A DNA stretch of 64,000 bases, taken from the NCBI RefSeq assembly GCF_004804275.1, contig NZ_STGI01000019.1, positions 1 to 64,000 on the forward strand, in the 5' to 3' direction. Source of the DNA: Herbaspirillum sp. ST 5-3 (GTDB lineage: Bacteria > Pseudomonadota > Gammaproteobacteria > Burkholderiales > Burkholderiaceae_D). Position 1 is the first letter of the stretch. The number at the start of each line of letters is the position of its first letter. The notes under the pieces are model-generated. The model ran no database searches. It was not told the DNA's origin and saw only the letters and a program-made list of their open reading frames with translations. The position numbers were made by a program, and so were the translations under genes. Of this stretch, positions 15,812 to 25,014 are shown piece after piece.

Positions 15812-16849
15812 TCAACCCGCCACATCGCGGAACCCACGCAACACATGCGCGACGTTCAAGCCGATCTCCTCCACCGCATAGCCGCCCTCCATCACGAACA
15901 GCGTCGGCAGCCCCAGGCGGGCAAGCTGCGCGCCCAGGCGCAGGTACTCCGGCGCATCGAGGCGGAATTTCGAAATCGGATCGCCAACAAAGGTATCGAC
16001 TCCCAATGAGATCACCAGCGCATCCGGCACGTAATCGCGGATGCGCCTGCAAGCCGCATCGAGCGCCGCGAACCACTGTTCATTACTGCTGCCCGCCGCC
16101 AGCGGGTAATTCCGATTGAATCCAAGCCCCTCGCCCGCACCCGTCTCGTCCGCATGACCGAGGTAAAACGGATACTCCGTCTTCGGATCGCCGTGAATCG
16201 ACTGGAACAGCACATCGGCTCGATCGTAGAAGATCGCCTGCGTGCCATTGCCGTGGTGATAATCCACATCCAGAATCACCACGCGCGCCGCGCCGCCATC
16301 GAGAAACGCCTGCGCCGCCACCGCCGCATTATTGATGAAGCAATAGCCGCCGAGGAAATCAGGACCCGCATGATGACCGGGCGGGCGCGACAAGGCGAAT
16401 GCAGAACGCGCACCTTGCGCAATGCGCCGCTGTGCCGTCAACGCGACCTCCGCCCCCAGACGCGCCGCACGCCAGGTGCCGGCAGTGAGCGGCGTTCCGC
16501 TATCGTAGGAATACAGCCCCAGTTGCGCGATGAAATTATCCGGCTCGACATCATGCCGAAAGCCGCGAATCGGCCACACGGCGGGAATCGCATCGCGCGT
16601 ATTGCCGAGTGCGGTCCAACTATCCCAGGCACGCTCGAGAAAGCGCAAGTAACGCGGTGCGTGCACGCGTTCGATGGGCGCGAGGGGAAAGCTGTCGGGC
16701 GCGGAGACCTGCCCGATGTTTTGCTCGGTAACCGCTTTGAAGACGTAATCCGCCCGTTCGGGCTTTTCAAAGCAGGGGACGAGTTCGCCGCGGTAGAACT
16801 CGAATTGGCCGTGGTGCAGGTGATGGTCGGGGGTGTAGATGATGTGCAT
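15812..16849 (-). CDS. Acetylpolyamine amidohydrolase (HDAC superfamily)
   Basis: 345 aa zinc amidohydrolase of the histone deacetylase/AcuC/AphA family. The catalytic motifs RPPGHHAG, GGYCFINNAA, 'ILDVDYHHGNGTQ' and VSLGVDTFVGDP, with the late Tyr in EGGYAVEE, are intact. The N-terminus 'HHLHHGQFEFYRGELVPCFEKP' matches the polyamine-specific branch (Mycoplana AphA-like), which carries Glu in the loop facing the channel. It should deacetylate acetylputrescine/acetylcadaverine or similar amines in the cytosol. Monocistronic. Confidence 0.87.
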   Translation of the reverse strand: MHIIYTPDHHLHHGQFEFYRGELVPCFEKPERADYVFKAVTEQNIGQVSAPDSFPLAPIERVHAPRYLRFLERAWDSWTALGNTRDAIPAVWPIRGFRHDVEPDNFIAQLGLYSYDSGTPLTAGTWRAARLGAEVALTAQRRIAQGARSAFALSRPPGHHAGPDFLGGYCFINNAAVAAQAFLDGGAARVVILDVDYHHGNGTQAIFYDRADVLFQSIHGDPKTEYPFYLGHADETGAGEGLGFNRNYPLAAGSSNEQWFAALDAACRRIRDYVPDALVISLGVDTFVGDPISKFRLDAPEYLRLGAQLARLGLPTLFVMEGGYAVEEIGLNVAHVLRGFRDVAG

Positions 16850-16955
16850 GTGATTGAATCGGAAATTAAGACTTTAGATTTGTACCAAGAATGTCGGCCC
16901 TGAATGGATATGGATATGCTTATACTTGAACATCGAGTTTTCTATTGGACACCAA

Positions 16956-17750
16956 ATGGCCGAAAAATCTAATAACTGGTCTCGTGAACAGCTTCTCGTC
17001 GCGTTCAATTTATATTGCCGCATGCCTTTTGGGAAGCTGCATGCAAGGAATCCGGAAATCATGCGTTTTGCGGAATTGATAGGACGAACTCCCTCCGCAC
17101 TTGCGATGAAACTGACAAATATCGCAAGCCTTGACCCCGTAATTACTTCGACTGGCCGCAGCGGATTATCAGGCTCATCTAAAGCCGATAAAGCAATGTG
17201 GGACGAAATGCAACAAGACTGGGCACGCTTCGCCCTAGAAAGCCAAGCGATCGTTGACGGCCTAACTGGAACGCCTCAATTGACGGCCGAACAGTCAGTG
17301 GCGGAATACAGCCCAGAGACGACTGACACCATCAACTACAGCGCTGAAAACAAATCGGCATTGGTTCAAGTTCGTGTTGGTCAAAGCTTCTTTAGACAAT
17401 CCGTATTGAGCGCTTATCAGGGACGATGCTGCATTACTGGCCTTAGCGATTCTCGATTGCTTGTAGCAAGCCACATAATTCCTTGGAGCGCAGATAATCA
17501 TAATCGATTAAATCCGCGTAACGGATTGTGCTTATCAGCACTGCACGATAAGGCATTCGACCAAGGACTGATTACGCTAACAGACGACTTTAAAATAAAA
17601 ACTTCTCATGAATTGAATGCACTGGAGAGAAGTCATTTTGCCGATGATTGGCTTCTTGGTTTGGAAGGTCGGCCAATCGAATTGCCAGAAAAATTTCAGC
17701 CCTTGAGAGAGTTCATCGACTGGCACAGGAGGCATGTATTTTTAGATTGA
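16956..17750 (+). CDS. HNH endonuclease (HNH_2 type)
   Basis: 264 aa. The N-terminal domain (about 1-60: 'WSREQLLVAFNLYCRMPFGK', then 'LIGRTPSALAMKLTN') is a helical DNA-binding module typical of stand-alone HNH proteins. The C-terminal nuclease (about 145-215) has 'CITGLSDSRLLVASHIIPW', 'LNPRNGLCLSALHDKAFDQG' and LITLTDD, the HNH_2 pattern with His-Asn-His. It is distinctly AT-richer than its neighbours, which fits transfer. The ATG at 16956 is preferred; an upstream in-frame TTG has no support. Probably restriction-type defence, but no methylase is present. Confidence 0.85.
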   Translation: MAEKSNNWSREQLLVAFNLYCRMPFGKLHARNPEIMRFAELIGRTPSALAMKLTNIASLDPVITSTGRSGLSGSSKADKAMWDEMQQDWARFALESQAIVDGLTGTPQLTAEQSVAEYSPETTDTINYSAENKSALVQVRVGQSFFRQSVLSAYQGRCCITGLSDSRLLVASHIIPWSADNHNRLNPRNGLCLSALHDKAFDQGLITLTDDFKIKTSHELNALERSHFADDWLLGLEGRPIELPEKFQPLREFIDWHRRHVFLD

Positions 17751-17879
17751 TGAACTCTATTGATGCTGCTAACAGAAGTAATCCACACCCTGAAGAGGCC
17801 GCGCCATCGACTCCATCGTGATTTTCTGTATCACTCACCACCTTAACAAAGAATTCGTAAATAACCTGTAGAACAAACA

Positions 17880-18248
17880 ATGAAACATTCTGTTTTTGAA
17901 TATCTCTATCGCGATGGTGGGAATTTCAAGGCTGGCGGCGAATTGCTATTAGAAGGTGCCTTAACTGATGATGAAATTGCTCGCATCCGAATGCATCTTG
18001 AAAGTGGAGAGTTTTTCATTGCTGAACAAATCAGCGTTCCTACACTATACGAACGCCTCTGGCAGGAATGCGAATGCGGACCTTCTTCAGAAATGGATCA
18101 TGTTTGGCACGAGTTCGACACGATCCGTGCGGCGGATGGCGACGATTTGTCGCGACTAAAAGTTTGGGGGAAAGCGACATCGTTGCTTGCGGCGATTGAA
18201 AACGTCAATTACTGGAACCCTCAACTATCACGGAATTGGGATCTATAA
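17880..18248 (+). CDS. Unknown 122-aa protein
   Basis: Starts MKHSVFEYLYRDGGNFKAGG and is acidic and soluble; 'FIAEQISVPTLYERLWQECE' and 'MDHVWHEFDTIR' are the most distinctive parts. AT-rich like the HNH gene 130 bp upstream, so probably acquired with it. I do not recognise the family and see no catalytic motif. Confidence 0.6.
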   Translation: MKHSVFEYLYRDGGNFKAGGELLLEGALTDDEIARIRMHLESGEFFIAEQISVPTLYERLWQECECGPSSEMDHVWHEFDTIRAADGDDLSRLKVWGKATSLLAAIENVNYWNPQLSRNWDL

Positions 18249-18433
18249 CACCAGTCCTGTCTATGTGCGTTGATTGGCGAGCGCATAACCTGATCGATCA
18301 CGCGCTTGTTGGTGACGCGAGTGTGCTCGCTGAAGTCGGTCTTCGTCGGCGGCGGCTTTTTCGGGCCGCGTTTGCTGCGCCGGAAATATGCGATGTCGGC
18401 ATGGCGCGCCATTTCGCACAACCATGCCATGGA
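18249..18433. other. Intergenic space with a possible transposase relic
   Basis: On the minus strand a short frame reads 'MARHADIAYFRRSKRGPKKP', which recalls the basic C-terminal ends of some IS4-like transposases. There is no ribosome site and no terminal repeat was found, so this is only a possible relic. No other gene is seen. Confidence 0.2.
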
Positions 18434-20350
18434 TCAATGTCGCTTCATTGCCAATAGCCGTTTCTTCAGATTCCGAACTTCGAGCAACATAGCCGTTGCA
18501 GCGGCTTCTTCCAAGCACCAGCCGTTGAGTATTCCCTCCGCTTCCTCAAGCATCCGCAGTTGGTCCGCAGGTGCGAAAGCCACGCCGCTGCCTCGGGCGC
18601 TTTCGATTGCGAATGATGCCCAGGCAAGCGTGTCATGCACGGCCTTGGCGCAGTACAGGCCAATGGCGAGCTCTTCCGGATTAGCGACGAGATCGGGGCG
18701 ACGCGCGCCATAGTAACCACCGTTCAGCGCTTCCATGGCCAATAGCATACGCAGCTCGCAAGCTGCGACCGCATCACGCTCGGCGACATTCTGGCAAACT
18801 GCCAGTCGTGCATCCATCATAGCCGGTTCTTCCGTGGCAAAGCTCGATTCGATCCAACGCTCGATCTGCTCGTACATGCCATCGCCATGCAGCTTTCGGT
18901 CGTTCGCGACTGCCGCGATCGCTCGTTGCCGAGATTCAGGTGTGCGGAGCGCGAGATAGCGACCGATCAGTGAGTCCCAGCGCAGGGTCATCTTTCGTGT
19001 TTCGCTTGCAAGCTCACCGCCCTCATATAGCAGCAGATTCGGATCGCCGAAAAGCGCGAATACGCCCCAGCACGCCGGCGGGAATTTCAGCAGATTCGTA
19101 CGCGCGACGGCTAACGCATGCCCTACCGGCAGGGTTGTAGCGGCCGCGTAAAAAAAAGAAGCCATGGTACGAGCGACAAGATCGGGCACCGACTGCAAAC
19201 AGCCGATGACAGCCGGTGCTCCCTTCTCGATCAATCGATTCGCGATGCCTTGCGCATTCCCGACGGCCGTCATGCGCGCGCGGCCGACTTCGCAAGTACT
19301 GAGATAAACAAAAGGCGTGCCCGCCCCGGAAAGTTGCGAAAAATCGTATGGTTGCAATAAATCGGTCGCCGACAGGAACAAGAATTCGCCGAGAGGGCCG
19401 GCGAAACCATGCCCGCAGTAATGCAAGGTTCGCAATCCTCGATCCAGCGCGGCGCGCACCGTATCGACATGCGGCGCGCGATCGATCGTCGTATCGAGAC
19501 CTAACTCCGACAATTGACGGCAAACGTCATCCGCCTCGACATCGGCCGTGAGCAAATCCTTGCTGTCCTGGGCACGAACGACGAGTGCGCGCCTCTCCAG
19601 GCGCGATGGCATGCGCCCCGGCGACAAAAGTTCAAACAAGGTGCGAAACGAGCCCAATCTCGCAATGGAATGCGTCGTAGCGATCCAGCGATCGTTCGCA
19701 CGCAACAGCTCCAGCGGAAATGCGCTCAAATCGCCGAACGCACTCGGCAGATATAGCAGACTACGAGCGCTGCAGATGGCCGCACGAATCGTGTCCGGAA
19801 AGGTGTTCCATAAAGCTGCGGCAGCCGTTTCTATGGGGGCAAAGAACGCATTCGTCACCGGTTCGCGCGCTGCGATTCGCCTGATGTCATCGTTCTGCTG
19901 TTGCATCAATGCGATCATGGCATTGACGCAGTCCTTGCTCGCGCGCTCCAGCGCGATGCGTTCTTCCAGCGGCTTGGAGCCGCCGCGAAGCGCGAACATC
20001 GTCAGGACGCCGGCGCCGCGTTCGATCACGAGCACGACAGTATCCGGAACACGTTCCAGGTAGGCGGCCAGCACGCGCAAAGGACTGGAAGCAATGTGCT
20101 CGAACGATGGATGCGCCAGCTCGGGGGAAAGCTCAAGGTCGGCATAAACAATGTCATCCCGCATCGCGGCCACGACGCGCAGATAATTTTCGGCGCGCAT
20201 CAACTTCGGCTGGCTGCCATGAACCAGGACTTTGAGGTAGAGCGCGTATTGCGGTTGCAGCGCGGCGCGTTGCGATGTCGGATTCCGCGCTTCACGCGCA
20301 GCGCGCTCGCCATCGATCACGAGTTGCCGAACCTCGTCTTCAAGACGCAT
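18434..20350 (-). CDS. CHAT-domain protease, fourth gene of the operon
   Basis: 638 aa. An N-terminal mixed region (1-200), a CHAT (caspase-like) protease domain at about 200-440 and a helical C-terminal extension (about 440-638). The catalytic dyad is intact: His314 in TLHYCGHGFAG and Cys353 in YLSTCEVG; 'GAPAVIGCLQSVPDLVARTM' follows, as in active CHAT proteins. No signal peptide, so cytosolic. Its ATG overlaps the end of the TPR gene by 11 bp. It may process the TPR protein, the other CHAT protein or the lipase; the substrate is not known. Confidence 0.85.
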   Translation of the reverse strand: MRLEDEVRQLVIDGERAAREARNPTSQRAALQPQYALYLKVLVHGSQPKLMRAENYLRVVAAMRDDIVYADLELSPELAHPSFEHIASSPLRVLAAYLERVPDTVVLVIERGAGVLTMFALRGGSKPLEERIALERASKDCVNAMIALMQQQNDDIRRIAAREPVTNAFFAPIETAAAALWNTFPDTIRAAICSARSLLYLPSAFGDLSAFPLELLRANDRWIATTHSIARLGSFRTLFELLSPGRMPSRLERRALVVRAQDSKDLLTADVEADDVCRQLSELGLDTTIDRAPHVDTVRAALDRGLRTLHYCGHGFAGPLGEFLFLSATDLLQPYDFSQLSGAGTPFVYLSTCEVGRARMTAVGNAQGIANRLIEKGAPAVIGCLQSVPDLVARTMASFFYAAATTLPVGHALAVARTNLLKFPPACWGVFALFGDPNLLLYEGGELASETRKMTLRWDSLIGRYLALRTPESRQRAIAAVANDRKLHGDGMYEQIERWIESSFATEEPAMMDARLAVCQNVAERDAVAACELRMLLAMEALNGGYYGARRPDLVANPEELAIGLYCAKAVHDTLAWASFAIESARGSGVAFAPADQLRMLEEAEGILNGWCLEEAAATAMLLEVRNLKKRLLAMKRH

Positions 20351-21362
20351 CGTCGTCCAGCGCCTTCGTTTGCACGAACAGCCTGGCGTGCTTTACGCGC
20401 TGTGCCGCGTCATCTCGGCCGATGGAGTTGAAACCCTGTTCGCACAGCGCATAGATGTCGAGCGCTTCCTGATACCGTTTAAGGCGCAATAGCGAATTGG
20501 CCTGATTGAACTTTGCACGTAACAATCTTTCGATATCGCTATCGTCTTCGACCTTGTTTTCATAGATCGCCGCGGCCTCCGCGAAACTGTCGGCCGACTT
20601 TTGGAAGGCATCCGCCGCAATTTCTATTTCGCCCTGCGCCAGCAACAGAAGATACAAGGCTCTGCGCGTCGCGGGTGACATGTTCCGCTCGTTCAACCCG
20701 CCTTTCGCCGAAGTCTTCGGCGGCGAAGTGAAATCAAGTGCGATCCAGTCCATTTCTTCACGCAATATCCGGCGCGCATCCTCGATTCGGCCGGCCTTTG
20801 CCAGCAAACAAAGCATGTCATTCGCGGTTTGCGCTCGCCCGATTACTGCGCGTTCGACAAGCCACTGCCGAATTACAGGCGTCGCCTGCGCTCCCTTGCG
20901 AATCGCCGCTTCACTCGCCGGCGGTTCGAGCTTGGCCGCTGCAAATAAGGGCAGAAGATGCGAGGCGAACTCGGCTGCTGCCTGTTTCTTGCCGCCAGCG
21001 CAGGCCTCGGCCGCCTGGGCGCAAGCGTCACGCCAAATGGCGGCTGCACTGTTAAGAATTTTCAGAGCATCCTGCAGGCGGTCGCTCGTGTACAGCTCAT
21101 GGCCAGCCTCGCCGAGCAGTTCGGCTTTGAACACATCATTGTCGATAGACAGATGCGATGCATGATTCAACCAATCGGTAGCGGATGACTGCTGGCCAAC
21201 GCGCCGCAGCTGCATGGCGCCCAACAATAGTTCCCAAGCCGCGACCTCGCTGGACCTCGCGCCATGCTCGATTTGATCGGGATCGACGAAAACCAGGCTT
21301 GCCGCGTTTTCCGGCGGATAGTCGAAAATCCGATTGTAGACGCCTGTCTGAATCATCGTCAT
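20340..21362 (-). CDS. TPR-type helical protein, third gene of the operon
   Basis: 340 aa, entirely helical and without signal peptide. Repeat-like stretches include 'LGAMQLRRVGQQSSATDWLN', 'SDRLQDALKILNSAAAIW' and near the C-terminus 'KFNQANSLLRLKRYQEALDI', a clear TPR. Its ATG overlaps the CHAT1 stop (ATGA) and its end overlaps the next CHAT gene by 11 bp, so the three are translationally coupled. It probably acts as sensor or scaffold for the proteases, by analogy with TPR-CHAT proteins such as Csx29. Confidence 0.75.
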   Translation of the reverse strand: MTMIQTGVYNRIFDYPPENAASLVFVDPDQIEHGARSSEVAAWELLLGAMQLRRVGQQSSATDWLNHASHLSIDNDVFKAELLGEAGHELYTSDRLQDALKILNSAAAIWRDACAQAAEACAGGKKQAAAEFASHLLPLFAAAKLEPPASEAAIRKGAQATPVIRQWLVERAVIGRAQTANDMLCLLAKAGRIEDARRILREEMDWIALDFTSPPKTSAKGGLNERNMSPATRRALYLLLLAQGEIEIAADAFQKSADSFAEAAAIYENKVEDDSDIERLLRAKFNQANSLLRLKRYQEALDIYALCEQGFNSIGRDDAAQRVKHARLFVQTKALDDDAS

Positions 21363-23479
21363 CCTCCCGCATCACGCCGTGCGGGCACCGGTACGCGGCA
21401 TGCATGCGGATGCCCATACACCTTGAAGGCCAGCCACGAAGCATCACCGAATTTTTTTGCCGCCGCCCGCGCCGCGCTCGCCGCTTCGGTAAGCGTTTTT
21501 CCATCCAATAGCGCGTTATAGAAAGCGGTCGAGAATGCCGCCGCCGGTTTGTCGCGCACGGCCCAGGATGAACCGACGAACGCCCCCGCGCCCTTGCGCA
21601 AAAATACATTCGGCCAGCCGCCCCAGGCCGTGAGCACCGCACCAATGTGCCCCGTTTCGCAAGCATTCAAAAACACCAGCGGGCGGCGTTTCTTGAGTCG
21701 CGCCTCGGTTTCCACCGTCATCGTATCGATATCGATCAAACGAGCTTTGGTCTCGCCAGGCAGCTGTTCTTCGCCGATGATCAGACACGATCGCTCGATC
21801 GATTCATGCGGCGATACGGCATGACATGAGATATGCAGGACATCGAAATCGCCTTCGGCCAGTGCGTCATAAAATCCGTCGCGCGTTGCCGGAATGGCGC
21901 GCGGGGTAATGCCATGGCCGCGCAAGGATTCCGGCGACATCTCGGTGAAATAGGCCAGTTCCGATCCCACGTTCCTCAATAATCCAGTAGGAAAAATCGA
22001 TCCGAGATAAGACCAGCGTTCCATCGACAGCGCCCTCGGCGGCGCTTCGCCGGCGAACGTGCGCACCAGCCCGTACTCGCACAAGAAGCAATCATCGATT
22101 TCATCCGATTCGGGATCGCGCAGCCGCACCAGCTCCCAGGGAATATAGGGCTCCCACGACACAACTTGAATGAGCGTGATGCGTTTACGGAGGCGCCACA
22201 ACACCTTGGCGACATCCGGTTCGAACAATTCCCGGCACAAGCTGGCGCCGAGCGCCCTGACTTCTCGCTGCAGTTCGCCGAGCGCTTCCCGCAGTGGCGC
22301 CCCAGTGCTGGGTAGATCCCTCGTCACGATGTCATAAATACGACCGACGAACGCCAATTCGGTGGCAGCCAATCCACCACCTCGATCAAGCAGCGGATTC
22401 GACCGCAAACGATTGACGACCAGGCCTAATTTTTCCGAATGAAGCAAATATTCATAGAACACCTTGTCGCCATCGCGTACCTGCTGAACGGTCAACAGCA
22501 GCATCTCATCGTCGGCGATATCGCGCGGCGCGGCGGCGATGGCGCTCTTTGTCTTCTCCCCGCTTGCGCCTTCGCGCACTACCTCCATCGCCAACCCGAT
22601 GTTGCCCAGGTCGCTGCCACCCTGCCGGAAGATCACCGCCAGCCGCGACACGCCAGGACGCATTCCCTTCACCGTAAAAAAGCCGGTGCGCGGCTCTCCC
22701 GGCTTTGGCGAATCCACTCTATATTCACGGTTACGCACGATATCGATCGCGTCGTTCTCAACCGAAATGGCGACCATGATCGGAACATCCGGCTTGGCGG
22801 TCACGGCGTGGGATTCGGCCAGCGGTGCCGCCTCCGCGGAAAGATCAATCTGAAAAAGGACTTTTGCCGTCGCCTCCACAGCAATCTCGGACGGCGCTTC
22901 GGCGGAAAGCGTCACCTCGATCTCGGCAGCCGGTGGAGCTTCCGGTCGTGCGGAAACGTCGACACCGCGCAATGGTCCGAGGTCATAGTCAATTCCGAGC
23001 TCATAGTTAAAATAGGTGGTGCTGGGACGTGGAGCCATCTCGGCTGGTTCGCCGATCGCGGCAACCTGGCCCAAGCTGTCGAAGCCAACGATGCGCTCGG
23101 ATGCGGGTCCAGCGTTTCTCGACGGCGGCGTGATCACCCGGCCGCCGCGTGCCGTGCCGCTCACCTTCCACTCATGCATGTCCATCGCTTGCGCTATCGG
23201 CCATCCGAGGCGATCCGGAAGTTGGTCCGCCAGTATCTGGAGCTCGATGCTTCGAAATGCGTAGTAATACACTTCGGCGCTCTCTGGCAGGGAACGCACG
23301 ATGACCACCCATTCGGCGTCTTCGCCAAACGCCCGCCGCAGGACACTCTCCAAGCTGCGATTCGCCGCGACTGCGAGCACGATGCCGCTACGGTCCCAAT
23401 GGATTGGCCGTGCGACGTGTTGATCCGCATCGTTGCCGGCGCAACCCTCGGCCGATGCCGGCACATCTTCGGTACTCAT
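21359..23479 (-). CDS. CHAT-domain protease with beta-sandwich region, second gene
   Basis: 706 aa from the ATG at 23479, 4 bp after the lipase stop. Residues 30-130 are an unknown mixed domain, 185-305 look like a beta-sandwich (alternating hydrophobic strands, 'GFFTVKGMRPGVSRLAVIFR'), 320-430 are helical, and the C-terminal CHAT domain (about 430-695) has the dyad His553 in LHISCHAVS and Cys607 in FLNACETG, followed by GAGAFVGSSWAV. The layout resembles multidomain CHAT proteins of NTP-dependent conflict systems, although no NTPase is encoded here. Likely protease of the operon; a longer upstream start would overlap the lipase gene. Confidence 0.85.
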   Translation of the reverse strand: MSTEDVPASAEGCAGNDADQHVARPIHWDRSGIVLAVAANRSLESVLRRAFGEDAEWVVIVRSLPESAEVYYYAFRSIELQILADQLPDRLGWPIAQAMDMHEWKVSGTARGGRVITPPSRNAGPASERIVGFDSLGQVAAIGEPAEMAPRPSTTYFNYELGIDYDLGPLRGVDVSARPEAPPAAEIEVTLSAEAPSEIAVEATAKVLFQIDLSAEAAPLAESHAVTAKPDVPIMVAISVENDAIDIVRNREYRVDSPKPGEPRTGFFTVKGMRPGVSRLAVIFRQGGSDLGNIGLAMEVVREGASGEKTKSAIAAAPRDIADDEMLLLTVQQVRDGDKVFYEYLLHSEKLGLVVNRLRSNPLLDRGGGLAATELAFVGRIYDIVTRDLPSTGAPLREALGELQREVRALGASLCRELFEPDVAKVLWRLRKRITLIQVVSWEPYIPWELVRLRDPESDEIDDCFLCEYGLVRTFAGEAPPRALSMERWSYLGSIFPTGLLRNVGSELAYFTEMSPESLRGHGITPRAIPATRDGFYDALAEGDFDVLHISCHAVSPHESIERSCLIIGEEQLPGETKARLIDIDTMTVETEARLKKRRPLVFLNACETGHIGAVLTAWGGWPNVFLRKGAGAFVGSSWAVRDKPAAAFSTAFYNALLDGKTLTEAASAARAAAKKFGDASWLAFKVYGHPHACRVPVPARRDAGG

Positions 23480-23483
23480 GGCT

Positions 23484-24869
23484 TTACATACTCTGGTCGG
23501 TGACGACCAAAGAATCCTCCGCGGTTTCGACGTCGGCGCCTTCCACCGTGACCCGATATGCTCCGGCAACCAGGGGCATGAAATCGACGCCGAACCAATC
23601 GCCTTCAGCAGGCGTCATTTCGGCAGAGGCCACAGGCAGCTTCTCGCCGCTGCGCCAGAGCGTCGCTTGCAGCCGTGCATCGCTAGTACTCGGACGCGCC
23701 CGCACTGACACCGGCTCATCCGAGATGTAGACATCCTCAACCTCCAGCGCAACCTGGGTTTTGGGTCGTCTGAATTCACCAAGGTCGATCTCGAAGCCGG
23801 AAAGCACCCCGGTGAGATGCATGATCACCGGATCGGCATTTTGCAAGGAACCGTGCCGCGTGCCGGCATACATGGCACTGGAAGGGTCGGCGCTCAACTC
23901 GATCGGAATCGCCGACACTTGCGGTACTGTGCCATCGCCGCCCAGAACCTCGCCCTTGTAGGTTTGCAGCATCTCGACCCGGCCACCAACGAGCCGAGCG
24001 GACAAGTTGGTATCCTGCGCAACACCGACCACAGGATAAATGCGATAACGGGATGCCTGGTACTGCGGCAGCTTCTGATTCGACGCCACTGCGGCCTCGA
24101 TTTCTCGATGGAAGGCAAGGGCGGCGGCAGCCTTGGCCGGGTCGACATTCGGAATGCCAGTCGTCTCGCCCACACGTACGAGTTTTCCATTTCCCGCGTC
24201 GTACGATTCGAATACCGGCAACAACTGGTACAAGGCAGTCAATTGTCGCGCCAGTGCAGTCAAGTCCAACGGTCCTTTCTTCAAGCCGTTGGACAGCCCG
24301 TCCAACGCATTGAGCGAACCGCGATAAGGCGTACCAAAGGTCACCAGCGCCTTGGTGTCTTTCCAGCCTTCGAGACATTCAAGAAAATAGCGGCTGACGA
24401 GCCCGCCCATCGAGTGACCGATCAGGATCAGCTTCGCATTCGCATTGCCGCTCTTTTGCCGCCACGCAGATAACCAACTATGCGTCGCCTTGGCAAGCTT
24501 GCGCGCGGCGACACGATTGTCGCGCCGCCAGTCGTAGGGAAACGGGAAAAAATTTTCGCCGTCGGTCACGTCGAAAGCCGACTTGATCGCGTCGGCAATC
24601 TTGGCATAACCATCGATTTTCCAAATGCCCGGCAAAAGATGCAGATCCGGCATCAAGGCGTCGGCGGCGATGCCGTCGCCCAGGTCGTCCACCGCAGGAT
24701 CATCGTGCGGGAGAGCCATCGCGTTGATCATGCTCTCGGCATGGGTAAAGAGTGCCTTGGCGATGGTGCTGGCGGAATAACCCCACACCACTTCGCCGTT
24801 CTTCTTTAATACGCTGCCAGTAATACCAGGGAGCAAGACGATGAGGTCCGGCATTTTGTATCGATGCAT
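23484..24869 (-). CDS. LCAT-like lipase/phospholipase with C-terminal beta domain
   Basis: 461 aa, first gene of the CHAT operon. It starts MHRYKMPDLIVLLPGITGSV, the oxyanion/entry motif of lecithin:cholesterol acyltransferase-like alpha/beta hydrolases, followed by 'FFPFPYDWRRDNRVAARKLA', the nucleophile elbow GHSMGG (Ser153), Asp312 in GGDGTVP and a His near 339 (TRHGS): a complete triad. Residues 370-461 form an added beta-sandwich-like domain ('VEDVYISDEPVSVRARPS'). No signal peptide, so the enzyme stays in the cytosol, unusual for a lipase. GAGGAG lies 6 bp before the ATG at 24869. Likely effector acting on membrane lipids. Confidence 0.85.
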   Translation of the reverse strand: MHRYKMPDLIVLLPGITGSVLKKNGEVVWGYSASTIAKALFTHAESMINAMALPHDDPAVDDLGDGIAADALMPDLHLLPGIWKIDGYAKIADAIKSAFDVTDGENFFPFPYDWRRDNRVAARKLAKATHSWLSAWRQKSGNANAKLILIGHSMGGLVSRYFLECLEGWKDTKALVTFGTPYRGSLNALDGLSNGLKKGPLDLTALARQLTALYQLLPVFESYDAGNGKLVRVGETTGIPNVDPAKAAAALAFHREIEAAVASNQKLPQYQASRYRIYPVVGVAQDTNLSARLVGGRVEMLQTYKGEVLGGDGTVPQVSAIPIELSADPSSAMYAGTRHGSLQNADPVIMHLTGVLSGFEIDLGEFRRPKTQVALEVEDVYISDEPVSVRARPSTSDARLQATLWRSGEKLPVASAEMTPAEGDWFGVDFMPLVAGAYRVTVEGADVETAEDSLVVTDQSM

Positions 24870-25014
24870 CGCAATCTCCTCTGTCGGCATCAGGCTCAAC
24901 CGCATGCCCGTTTGACTATCCGACAAATGCTTCGCTCCCCTAAGAACATCACGGTAAATGCTTTAAGCCGCGATATCTTTGACCTAGATCAGCCGCGTAC
25001 AAAGCCAAGGTGGC

